Below, in pieces: positions 55,653 through 64,000 of a DNA stretch of 64,000 nucleotides. The translations under genes and the position numbers were made by a program. Each line of letters opens with the position of its first letter. Within the stretch, counting starts at the first letter, position 1. Under the pieces are notes generated by a model. The model was not told the origin of the DNA. It was given only the letters and a program-made list of their open reading frames with translations, and did not search any database. The stretch is from Diaporthe sp. PMI_573 (taxonomy: Eukaryota; Ascomycota; Sordariomycetes; Diaporthales; Diaporthaceae), in the NCBI GenBank assembly GCA_021399435.1, contig JAJTUP010000006.1, forward strand, positions 1 through 64,000, in the 5' to 3' direction.

Positions 55653-56240
55653 CAGCTGTGTGCCAAGGGCCGCGCCCACGACGACTTCACCGTCTCTTCC
55701 TCTAGAGGAAAAGACGACGAGTGCAATGAGCCTTGGCAACCAAAGGAGGGGAAGAGCTCTGCTTGACTTATAATACTTGTAAGGGCAGTCCGAGGGCCTA
55801 AGTCCGACGTGTCAGCCACTATACCCATATGTCTCAATTCTGCACCGTCAGTACAGTAATCCAATTTATTGCTGCATAACGCTGAATAGGGAAAGAGAGA
55901 ACTTTTGAGCAGCTGTGTGCCAAGGGCCGTGCCCACGATGGCTTCACCATCTCTCCCTCCGCCAAGAGATGATACATCCAATCAACCTTGGCAACCTAAG
56001 GAGGGGAAGAGCTCTGCTTGACTTATAATACGTATAAGGGCTGTCTGAGGGCCTAAGTCTGAGTTGTCAGCCGCTTTATAATCGTGCATCCTCAGAACAG
56101 TAATCCCATTCACTGCTGCCTAAACGCTGAATAGGGAAAGAGAGAACTTTTGAGCAGCTGTGCGCCAAGGGCCGCGCCTATGATAGCTTCACATTCTCTT
56201 CCTCTGACGAGAGACAATGAATGCAATCAGCCTTGCCGAC
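55653..56240 (+). repeat. Tandem repeat of about 250 bp, two full copies and a partial third
   Basis: Each unit starts CAGCTGTG(T/C)GCCAAGGGCC, at 55653 (257 bp), 55910 (245 bp) and 56155 (about 80 bp). Shared words are GGGGAAGAGCTCTGCTTGAC, TTATAATAC and GCTGAATAGGGAAAGAGAGA. The copies differ by many C/T changes, mostly CG to TG. The repeat lies 400-1,000 bp upstream of the secreted Cys-rich protein and upstream of the divergent HET gene, so it may act in the promoter of either. Confidence 0.85.
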
Positions 56241-56481
56241 CCAATGAAGGGAACGCATTGCAACATCGTGCCTCATGATACACATTCAAGTGGGCGGTAG
56301 ACAAAACCCGTCCCATGGGCGGCAGGAAGAAGGCAAAGGAGGCCGGGATACACATCCCCACCTCGCTTTCACCCCCTGAAACCTCGGAAACAACGAGGAA
56401 CACGAGGAGCCGAGAGAGGAGAGTAGAAGCAGACGAGACTTGGCGAGAGGTCGAAGACTTGGTGATGGAAGTCTTCCAGAA

Positions 56482-56490
56482 ATATATAAG
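56482..56490 (+). promoter_or_regulatory. TATA box of the secreted Cys-rich protein
   Basis: ATATATAAG followed by AGGCTCGC, about 160 bp before the start codon at 56647; the leader would be about 130 bases. Confidence 0.55.
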
Positions 56491-56646
56491 AGGCTCGCTC
56501 CTGTCTCTGTCTGGAAGCTCTTGAACCCTCGCCCTCTCCATCCAGCTCAACATCTTCAGCCTCCCAGCAAAGTAGCCAGTCCGGCATCAAGCGACCCGCA
56601 CAGCTTCACTCTCGCAAGAGCAATTTCTCCGTCTTCACCAATCAAC

Positions 56647-57231
56647 ATGCAGTTCTTCGCCGCTCTCGGCCTCGTCGCCGGCCTCTTCGCCACCGCCGCC
56701 TCGGCCATCGACCTGCACCTCGAGTATGCAGGCAACTGCGCGACCAACCAAGGCGGTGTCTTCTGCCAGGGCTGGCAACCCAACACGTGCTGCAGCCTCA
56801 ACGCGGGCACCTTCTTCGCCAGCGGCTCGTTCAGGGCCATCCCGACCGCCTGGAACATCCAGGCGCGGGGCCACGCGGGGCCCAACTGCGGCTCCGTCCG
56901 CGAGCAGCAGGACAGTCGCGGCCGCGACTACGTCTGCCTTGGCAACGGGCCATTTGGCGGGCTGGGCTACGGTTTCAACAACAGGAAGATGATCCGCGGT
57001 GCGACCCTGGACACCCGCGACGTCGTTGCGGTCAACGGCGAGGAGACCGCCGGCTGCCGCCAGCCCGACGTCGTGTACCTCGCCGACGGCACCCAGTACA
57101 ACTACACCGCCATTGCCGAGACTGGCCAGCCCACCGAGGAGCTCTTCTCGCTTGTCAAGGCCGGCGCATCGGCCGACGAAATCCCGGCCAGCTTTGACGC
57201 ATTCAAGTTCGCCGAAAAGCTCGTGCTGTGA
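56647..57231 (+). CDS. Small secreted cysteine-rich protein (194 residues)
   Basis: The start at 56647 (MQFFAALGLVAGLFATAASA) gives a clean 20-residue signal peptide with an Ala-Ser-Ala cleavage site; the longer frame upstream would not. The mature protein has seven cysteines in GNCATNQ, VFCQGW, NTCCSLN, PNCGSV, YVCLGN and AGCRQPD, most in the first half, plus glycine-rich loops. There is one N-glycosylation site (NYTA). GC-rich codon use is high. I do not recognise a named family. Size, signal peptide and cysteines make it an effector-like or cell-surface protein. It is expressed from a TATA promoter with a 250-bp tandem repeat further upstream. Confidence 0.8.
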   Translation: MQFFAALGLVAGLFATAASAIDLHLEYAGNCATNQGGVFCQGWQPNTCCSLNAGTFFASGSFRAIPTAWNIQARGHAGPNCGSVREQQDSRGRDYVCLGNGPFGGLGYGFNNRKMIRGATLDTRDVVAVNGEETAGCRQPDVVYLADGTQYNYTAIAETGQPTEELFSLVKAGASADEIPASFDAFKFAEKLVL

Positions 57232-57952
57232 ACATCGGACGTGACTTCAGGACGCATCCCGCTATCACGCCCTCCCCAAGACTTGCCCAGATACTCTATG
57301 GCGAGTGCTTCAGCTAGGATTCCAGGTTACGATGCGGCCTAGTGATTGGTGCTGAGTCGGTTCATATGTCTCTCACTCTGCAATTTGTCTTTTTCTTTTT
57401 GGCTTTTTTTCTCCTTCTTCGTGCCCTCGGCTTGTTCGAGTATACATTCATTCTCTTGCCGTGGGCCCCGGCCGCCTGAGTTATAGGCGTTAAACACTAC
57501 TTTTGAAAATTGCAGATCAACCTTAAGTAACTAGGTAGTAAAAGACAAGACCTTCATTGCTGCCAGCTACCTACCGATTGGCCGCTGCGCCCTATATTTG
57601 CTTTCTTAGGATTATTTATTTATCCAAGTGTGACTGTTGTAGCCGATCTCAGACCTTGAATGCTTGAATGCAGATATTCTGGCACGAAGGCCATAGCCTC
57701 TCTATATCGACGGTGGAAATTGTCTGAACACAGGGTGTCAATATCACTTAGCTTTTCCTGGTCAGATTATGGGGAAGGGATTCCCTAGTAGTAGAGCTAA
57801 TGATTAACTTTTAAAATACTTATCTATTTTCTCTAGATACTAGCCTAGTTAATAAGAGTATTAGAACCTAATACTACTTTTTACTTGTATGGGGAACCTA
57901 TAGTGATTTTTAATTTGGGCATATAGGGCGGCATGATTAGTCAGAAAAAGGT
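57232..57952. other. Intergenic region with a small AT-rich patch
   Basis: The 3' flank of the secreted protein, then an AT-rich patch at about 57770-57930 that looks like the RIP regions further left. No gene recognised. Confidence 0.45.
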
Positions 57953-58508
57953 ATGCGAATATCCGTTTTCCTATTCAAAGACGGTCGGTGCAAAGTGGTC
58001 CTCAAGCTCGTCCATGGAGGCAAAGGCACGGTTTGGCTAACTATGCAGTGACACCGAGGAGAAGAAATGGATTGCTGTGAAAATTCTTAAAGCTTCAGAA
58101 TCGACAAAGGACTGTCCGGAAGTACGTGTCCATGCTGTATTCTCCGGCATGGATTCTCAACATACCAATATAGGCAACAGCCGTGTCGCCCGTGCGATCT
58201 ATAACTCCTGGATGAATTGACCCGGTGGTAGTTATCTCTTTATTGTGATGCCCTTGCTCGGCGCGGCCCTAAACAATACCGCAGAACGGTGTCTATACGA
58301 TGAAACCACGTTGAGGCGCATTTGTTTCCAACCCGTCCAGCCTACGAGATTCAACCACAATAACGGCATATGTTATGGAGACTTTCGCCCGCACAACACA
58401 TGCTTTACTCTTGAGGACATTGAAGACCTTAAGTCAGATGATATTGTTCGGGCATTTGGAATGCCGAAGCTCATATGCTTGTCGGACTGGATCCCATTTC
58501 ATCAATAA
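57953..58508 (+). pseudogene. Protein kinase relic (SRPK-like)
   Basis: Blocks of a kinase N-lobe and catalytic loop are scattered over three frames. LKLVHGGKGTVWL is the glycine-loop region (about 57995-58035). After a one-base shift comes DTEEKKWIAVKILKASES, with the ATP-binding Lys in AVK. Further on LFIVMPLLGAALNN follows, then after a gap GICYGDFRPHNTCFTLEDIE (58365-58425), where the HGDxxxxN catalytic loop reads YGDFRPHN. The order and spacing fit fungal SR-protein-kinase-like pseudokinase families. Stops and shifts make it non-functional. It is much shorter than a real kinase domain, so the C-lobe is lost. Confidence 0.55.
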
Positions 58509-59005
58509 GTGTGAAATATGAATAGATGTGATTATTGTTCAATTCGTTGTATATTCGTCAATTACGGGCAATCCTGAGCAAGACAGGTTTATTCTTGATG
58601 GGCGAACCTACTGTGGTATAATAAGTGGCCAGGTCTTTCGGCATGAACTATCCCGTGTTTACGCGCTTCCATGTTGCCGAATGCGAAGCCCCAAGCGTAC
58701 AACCGCACAGTTTAGTCTCGTCCCCGCGTCGATCAACAACGTCCCTCCGGTTGTTTTGGAGCTCCCTTTGGACCCAGAACCAGTCCGATTCGCGCAAAAT
58801 TGACCACGCGTTGTTACGTAGAAATACTACTTCTACTGGTGAAGCAAGAAAGGCGAGGCCAAGCCGACTCGGCCCCTCATGTACCGAATCATGATCCAGG
58901 TTCATTACATATAAACAATCGAGGTCTCCAATAATAATCTCCAATATAGATTTGCAGCACAATTGGTCAACCTTCTTCACTAGACAAGTGGATCGAAATT
59001 CCAAG
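58509..59005. other. Upstream region of the GH28 gene
   Basis: No gene supported. A TATAAAC word at 58910-58916 is a candidate TATA box for the GH28 gene, about 95 bp before its start. Confidence 0.4.
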
Positions 59006-60570
59006 ATGCTCAGCGCGTCTACCACCACGCTCCTCACCTTGTTGTCAGGTTTCACTGCGGCAGCCTCGTTTTCGAGACAGGTGAAAACATGCACGGTGAA
59101 ATCTGGCGGCAGCAATGCAACTGATGATGCTCCTGCTATAATTGAAGCGTTCCGGGAGTGTGGTCAAGATGCCACCGTCGTCTTCGAACCTACGACATAC
59201 TACGTCAACTCGGTGATGAACGTCACCTGGCTGCAAAATGTCAAAATAGACCTCCAGGGAACCCTCTCAGTACGTTGTTCTACCATTTAATCTTGGCCAG
59301 TGCTGATCGTGCTTATCAGTGGGGTACAAATATCTCGTACTGGCTGAACAACTCGATGCCAGTCGGCTATCAGAACCAGTCGACAGCCTTCATCTTAGGC
59401 GGGGATGGGATCACTCTTGACGGGCATGGACACGGCACCTTCGATGGCAATGGCGATGATTGGTACCGCTTCATCAGAGCACAGCCGAACACGTCCAACT
59501 ACCCAGGTCGGCCCCACGCCATCACGTTCAATGGCCTGACAAACTCGGTGATTCAAGGCGTGAGGTTCCTGAGGAGCCAGATTGTGGTATGCACTAAGCT
59601 CTGTTCAAGAAGAAATTCGAATACTCACCTGAGATGAATTTCAGGACAATGTCGATTATTCACAGCCACAACAATACGCTGGACAGCATTTTCGTCAACA
59701 ACACTGGAAATACCGTACAGAGCTGTGAGAATACTCCACCTAGTTCGTGAAATACTACAAGGTAGAACGAGCCGCTAACTGGCACAGCAAACACCGATGG
59801 GGCTGATACCTTCTTCTCTTCCAATATCAGATTCAACAATTGGACGGTCTACAATGGTGACGACAGCATTTCAATGAAAGCGAACAGCACAGATATTAGT
59901 GTCACAAACTCGAAGTTCTACAATGGCCTGGGCATCGCTCTGGGTAGCATCGGGCAGTACAAAGGCGCGTTTGAGACGATGGAAAGGTTGCATTTCGAGA
60001 ACATATCGTACTTTAATACGCTGCACGCAGTAAGACCCCAAGTATCTGGTGTAACAAGGAACATGACTAATACTTGTGGTAAGGTCTATGTCAAGACCTG
60101 GACGAATGACCAGAATGGGTACCCACCAAATGGAGGGGGTGGTGGACTTGGCTGTGAGTGCTCTCCTACTGAACGACCATGAACCCTTTTTAATCTTCCC
60201 CATCTCAGACGCATCAGAAGTCACAGCCAGGAACATCGAGATGGAAGGCATGCGCGGCGGCGCCTTCACCATCTCACAGTGCACGCGTTTCTCAGGCGCG
60301 CCGGGGACGGGCAACTGCACAAACTCGCAGTTTCAGATACGGGGTCTGGAGGTCCGGAACGCGCGAGGAACTACAAAGGACAAGAGGGTGGCCAGTTTCC
60401 AGTGCAGTGCCGTCGCACCGTGCACGGATATCAGCTTGTACGACATTGACGTGAGGTTCAGCAACGGGACTGCTGCACCGGATTACCTTTGTGGCAATGT
60501 TGTGAACCCACAGGGCTTCACTTGTACTGGGCCGCCCTGCGTTGGGGGGAGCGCAACTGGAGGATGTTGA
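59006..60570 (+). CDS. Glycoside hydrolase family 28 (exo-polygalacturonase/rhamnosidase-like clade), frame problem at exon 2/3
   Basis: Secreted (MLSASTTTLLTLLSGFTAAA signal peptide), about 430 residues. Exons: 59006-59269, 59320-59586, exon 3 to 59724, 59788-60029, 60084-60153 and 60209-60570, with introns of 50-63 nt, the fifth exactly 54 nt and so frame-neutral. GH28 landmarks are NTDGADTF and GDDSISMKANST, which carry the catalytic aspartates, and NGLGIALGSIGQYKG, where the usual His of G-H-G is Leu. YVKTWT replaces the RIK motif, and GGGGGLGY follows. This pattern belongs to the exo-acting pectin-side clade. Relatives read SQxWTM at the exon 2/3 joint. Here one extra base before the donor puts exon 3 (59645) out of frame unless a weak acceptor at 59633 is used. 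The gene may be a recent pseudogene. Confidence 0.8.
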
Positions 60571-61032
60571 GGTCTTACCTGGAAAGACTTTAATACTAAT
60601 TCCATGTAGCTGCTTGTATATGTTATGCTGTCTACCTATCATATAGCTACGGGGATACTTTCCTCTGGAACAGCTTCCTCCGTGTCAAGTGAAAATCCCA
60701 CGCGGCAGGCAGACGAAACAGTGGTGGAAGGTAAGAACAATCTTGGAAACAAAGAGTGCCGGACCAAGAAGGAACGATCGAAGAGGCCTATCCAAATTAC
60801 CAGACAAATGTTGCACACTTGGGACGGTCAACATTGATCTCCACCGCATTCCACGAGCATCACAATTACATATCACACAATCTTTCATATTTTGTAAGAA
60901 TTGTTCACTCCTTGAGATCCGAACGCAACCGGATCTAACCGAACGCCGCCCACAACTGTCGTGATCACCGCAACTTCCAATCCTTACATTGAAACGTTAG
61001 TCACCTCGAATCTCGAGACTCAAATCGGCGCC
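60571..61032. other. Intergenic region
   Basis: The spacer between the GH28 and GNAT-type genes. Short ORFs here have no motifs. Confidence 0.45.
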
Positions 61033-62109
61033 ATGCCGACCAGGCGAGGCAAGCGAGGCAAACGTCGTGGTCGTTGTCGACGTGACCGGGCCGACTCAGG
61101 CAATGACGAGCCAGGCTCCGCGCCAGGCTCTCCGCCACCATCCACGCCACCATCCCCGTCAGCATCCACGCCACCATCCTCGCCACCATCCTCGCCACCA
61201 TCCGTGCCAGCATACACTCCAGCATCCGCGCCAGTCTCGCCGCAAGCCTTGAATAGAATGTCCGGGACGTTGTTCAGAATCTGGAATGATGACTTGGGTA
61301 TATTTATCCCAAGCGTTTCAGTGATAGGGAGGTAGTCCATCCTGCCATTTGACGTGAGACAGCCACTCTTGATCCACGATGTCGAAGGGAGGAACCCAGG
61401 GCACCGGATTGAGCATCTGTGGATAAAAGAGGATGAAGAAAACTTTGTGCCCAACTTCATTCAGTGGATCCGAGATGAGTACTTGAAGCCCGGCGGACGC
61501 ATCATAGCCATCGTGAACAACCTCGCCCAACCTGCATTACTCGATGGCCTCATCGGGTTGCCTACCCGGAATCACACCATGAGAAAGATTATTGGCACGG
61601 ACAAGGAGCCCTCACCGCCAGTCAAGTGGTATCCAGACATCAAGGCGGAGCTCATGGAAGGGGAGAAAGCGATGTCTTTCCTTGCATCAGCCGAGGCAGA
61701 CGTTGCCACGTATATCAGGAAGGCCAGCATGCGCCCGACGCCGCTAACAAAGGAAGAGGCAAGCGCAATATTAAGAGAAGTAAATGAAAAGTTGCTCCCA
61801 CAGGGCACTGATACGGTCAACAACTACTTCTATCATGTGGAAACGGACAAAGGAGAGAAGGTAGGCTCGTTGTGGCTTCGACTCCAAGAAGACACATCGT
61901 CGTATCAGTGCCACTACATCAAGGTTGCCCCTCGTTAGCGACGCAGGGGCATCGCTACCAAGATTTTGGCATTCTGGCAGGCTCTGGCCTCCCGTCAAGG
62001 AGTTGAGACCCTGTTGGTAGGCATTGAGGGCGACAACGAGGCGGCAGAGAACTTGTTCCGCAAAATGGGATTCACCACCACAGTACGGTCGTTTGGCATG
62101 ATAGCCTAA
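61033..62109 (+). pseudogene. GNAT-type N-acetyltransferase gene with two in-frame amber codons
   Basis: One frame runs from ATG 61033 (MPTRRGKRGKRRGRCRRDRA) to the TAA at 62107-62109, about 358 codons, interrupted only by TAG at 61333 (between VSVIGR and SILPFDV) and TAG at 61936 (between KVAPR and RRRGIATKIL). Residues 30-75 are a Ser/Pro repeat from 12-bp units. The C-terminal part has the acetyl-CoA-binding motif A, RRRGIATKILAFWQALA, preceded by GSLWLRLQEDTSSYQCHYIK and followed by GDNEAAENLFRKMGF, the usual GNAT end. Both ambers fit CAG (Gln) changed by CpA-to-TpA. Nothing else is broken, so it decayed recently, or the copy sequenced is one allele. The substrate is unknown. No intron at either stop restores the frame. 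Confidence 0.7.
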
Positions 62110-62581
62110 GGAAATTGTCGCTTGGTAGCGATGTTGCAGAAAGCATCGGTTCGTCGGCTGCAGGATGTCGAAGAAAGCGGGTTTGAAGGCTGGGACAAGA
62201 GAAGTGCTCGTGGATTGGGATGATCTCGTAATCCTATTAGGGGTACTCCAGCGTAAGCAGCGTAGGAATCGAAATCCAGTGTTCCTTTCCAATTGCCAGC
62301 GCAGGGTGAGACAGGATTGAGTGTCAGATGTCGTGGGTATATACCAAATGACGAGCCTTGCTTGGGTGTGCGCCATGCGGCCACAGCGCATCGTAGACCA
62401 CCTGGCTAATACTAACTGCCAAAGCTCCTGTGGGTAAAGCATATACAGAACAGCCCCCCACGGGACACAAAAGTTGGGAAAGCCGCACGGACTCCGTAAC
62501 GACACCTTCGCATCTTCCAAATGTGGCTGTGTTGTCGTGATAATGTGTGTGATGACGATGTCTAATGGTCATGCCGAAACG
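62110..62581. other. Spacer between convergent genes
   Basis: The GNAT-type gene and MLH3 converge here. A minus-strand ORF covering this part is a shadow of the acetyltransferase frame. Confidence 0.45.
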
Positions 62582-64000
62582 TCACTGTTTCCGTTTCTTC
62601 CACTGCTTAAACTCCCGTCCAAATCCAGTCTCCCTCTCATCTGGTGAAATCCCCATCTGGCCCATGGCACCGCCCAGGTCCACCAGCGGTACCATCGACG
62701 GTCGCCCGTGGGCACATTGGAAGGGGAACGCACATTGGACCAACCTCCCCACGAGTTCAATGCACTGATCCCGCGTCAACGGGTCATTGAACATGATCGC
62801 ACTCCTACAAGACCTTGAGTTGATGAGTTCGATGATTCCCTGTGGGCATCCATGAAAAAGCGACACCCAGGCTGGGCTGTTTTCCTCAGCCTCTCCTGGC
62901 AACGCGGGCCTTGCTCTTGGTTGCTGGGCCGGGCCTGGCTCATCATTCAGCTTCCATGCCTCTGTTCTGATGAGGCTTGAAAGAAGTCCAGGTTCTGTCC
63001 TGCATCTCGCCAAGATAGCAGGAGGAAGGCTCCGCACAGCAACTCTAGCCTTTGGGGCAGCCCCGTTGTTCTTGGACTTTTGGCTCCCAAGACTTTGACC
63101 GGAACCAGGGGGTTCTACATCATAGCAGATTCCCCATTGCGAGAAATGTCCCTGAGCTCGGCACAGAACGTTGCTGTCCTGCCTCGAGAGCTCAAAAAAC
63201 AGGGGCTTCGGCAGGAGTTCGGTGGCTGCTTTCCAACTCTGGCTGCTTGCATGATGAACGAAATAGTCCTTCATGAGGCCTTCCACGCGGCACCGCTCAT
63301 CTGCGGCATGCTGGTCGATCAAGACCATACAGGATGAGGCAGACGATGCCTGCGCCTTCGTATCGTCATCGTGGACCTCATTGAATGGGACTTTCACGAG
63401 GATAAACTTGCTGTCAACTTGGGCCACCAATTCAGCTCTGCGAAGGCCGGCCCTTGATATCCGTCCTCGAAGTCCCAGAGCAGATGTTTCGTGACGCGAT
63501 CCCATGCTAATCGTGGACAGGTTATGATCGCAGTGATGGCCACCTGGTTTGATGTCGATACCCAGCATGTCTGACACATCGGGCAGTCTCGGGATCGGAC
63601 CTTCAGCCAGCTGGAAAACGGGGTTCTTCCATTTGTCCGCCAGGTCTTTGACCCAGGGGGTAGTGTGGCTGGCCGCTGTGAGTCCGTGTTGGGCGGTATC
63701 TTCCGTCTGGGTAAGTTGTTTTGCGGCCCTTCTGCTCAGCGTCAACGGTTTGGGAGGCAATACAAATCCAGTCCTAGGATCAACAAGAGTAGCCAGTTTG
63801 GTGGCAGGATTGATCCATTCAATGGGTTTATCTTCGGCAGACTCTTGCGATAGTCCCGTCGAGCCTTCGGTGGCTTTGTGCTGCGGAGTCGCCCCTTGAC
63901 TCAGACTATCTCTCAATTGCTTGGGGATGTCCTCGAAAGGCATCCGTGTTAGCTTGCCATTAGCGTCGTATAGTGAGGGCCGAGAAGGTTCTGCTGTGGG
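62582..64000 (-). CDS. MLH3: MLH3, DNA mismatch repair MutL homologue (C-terminal part, runs off the window)
   Basis: An open minus-strand frame from the window edge (64000) to the stop at 62582, at least 472 codons. The ATG at 63943 is internal, since the frame stays open upstream to the edge (SRPSLYDANGKLTR). The MutL endonuclease metal motif DQHAADERCRVE (pattern DQHAx2Ex4E) lies at 63316-63281. The C-terminal metal-site motifs SRSCRSAIMFNDPLT, then CAFPFQCAHGRPSMVPL, end at about 62680, after which FKQWKKRKQ closes the protein. MLH3 pairs with MLH1 to nick DNA in mismatch repair and resolve meiotic crossovers. The ATPase domain is outside the window. No introns were seen in this part. It is convergent with the GNAT-type gene. 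Confidence 0.85.
   Translation of the reverse strand, partial: PTAEPSRPSLYDANGKLTRMPFEDIPKQLRDSLSQGATPQHKATEGSTGLSQESAEDKPIEWINPATKLATLVDPRTGFVLPPKPLTLSRRAAKQLTQTEDTAQHGLTAASHTTPWVKDLADKWKNPVFQLAEGPIPRLPDVSDMLGIDIKPGGHHCDHNLSTISMGSRHETSALGLRGRISRAGLRRAELVAQVDSKFILVKVPFNEVHDDDTKAQASSASSCMVLIDQHAADERCRVEGLMKDYFVHHASSQSWKAATELLPKPLFFELSRQDSNVLCRAQGHFSQWGICYDVEPPGSGQSLGSQKSKNNGAAPKARVAVRSLPPAILARCRTEPGLLSSLIRTEAWKLNDEPGPAQQPRARPALPGEAEENSPAWVSLFHGCPQGIIELINSRSCRSAIMFNDPLTRDQCIELVGRLVQCAFPFQCAHGRPSMVPLVDLGGAMGQMGISPDERETGFGREFKQWKKRKQ

Noticed and set aside
61933..61941. Programmed stop-codon readthrough at the second TAG
   Set aside because: The context (TAG followed by CGA) is not a known efficient readthrough motif, and another TAG of the same type interrupts the same frame upstream; mutation is simpler.
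61771..62520. Minus-strand ORF of 249 codons
   Set aside because: It is antisense to the acetyltransferase frame, which has a clear acetyl-CoA motif; the reading lacks any domain.

Overview
The window looks like nuclear DNA of a filamentous ascomycete (Pezizomycotina, most likely Sordariomycetes). The signs are short GT..AG introns (50-110 nt) with CTNAC-type branch sites, a THI5/NMT1 gene under a fungal TPP riboswitch, a HET-domain gene, secreted cell-wall-acting and effector-like proteins, and heavy RIP-style (repeat-induced point mutation, CpA to TpA) decay. The exact genus cannot be read from this sequence.

Positions 1 to about 29.7 kb form an AT-rich, RIP-ravaged compartment with almost no intact long ORF. 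Reading through the stops (nearly all TAG/TAA/TGA where Gln, Trp or Arg codons are expected) shows that much of it is not transposon. It holds relics of host-type genes: a small two-exon gene (2.6-3.1 kb), a CON-10/KGG-like gene (7.0 kb), an FAD monooxygenase (7.6-9.1), a coiled-coil protein (10.1), a Pig-F-like GPI-anchor gene (11.2-11.7), a zinc/quinone-type alcohol dehydrogenase (13.3-14.0), a short-chain dehydrogenase (14.4-15.2), an alpha/beta hydrolase (16.4-17.3), a second short-chain dehydrogenase (17.9-18.6), an aldo/keto reductase (19.5-20.8) and the C-terminal part of a UPC2-like transcription factor (23.3-23.8). The 7.6-23.8 kb set reads like a fossil metabolic gene cluster. Next come tandem chromodomain units, one interrupted by a Fot1/pogo element (24,662-26,514), and a large inverted repeat (26,763-28,456).

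From 29.7 to 37 kb the sequence is a mosaic: a zinc-finger-like gene, a 182-bp solo LTR with a 5-bp target duplication, a half-decayed short-chain dehydrogenase, and a deleted hAT element (33,525-36,698) with a second Fot1/pogo element nested in it.

From 37 kb to the end the DNA is ordinary gene space: Rds1-like ferritin-fold protein (37.2-38.6), an intron-containing tRNA-Ala(AGC) with a duplicated 3' half, a siderophore transporter with an SreA-type GATA site upstream (42.1-44.2), a foldback element (44.4-44.9), the riboswitch-controlled pyrimidine synthase THI5/NMT1 (46.7-48.4), two small secreted proteins (50.0 and 56.6), a HET-domain protein (53.0-55.2), a 250-bp tandem repeat (55.7-56.2), a kinase relic (58.0), a GH28 pectinase-type gene with a frame problem (59.0-60.6), a GNAT-type gene with two in-frame amber codons (61.0-62.1) and the C-terminal part of MLH3 running off the right edge (62.6-64.0).

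The genes do not form one pathway. Common threads are nutrient-sensing regulation (thiamine by RNA, iron by GATA factor), secretion, and a boundary between a RIP compartment and gene space. All calls were made by eye from the sequence. No database search was run.
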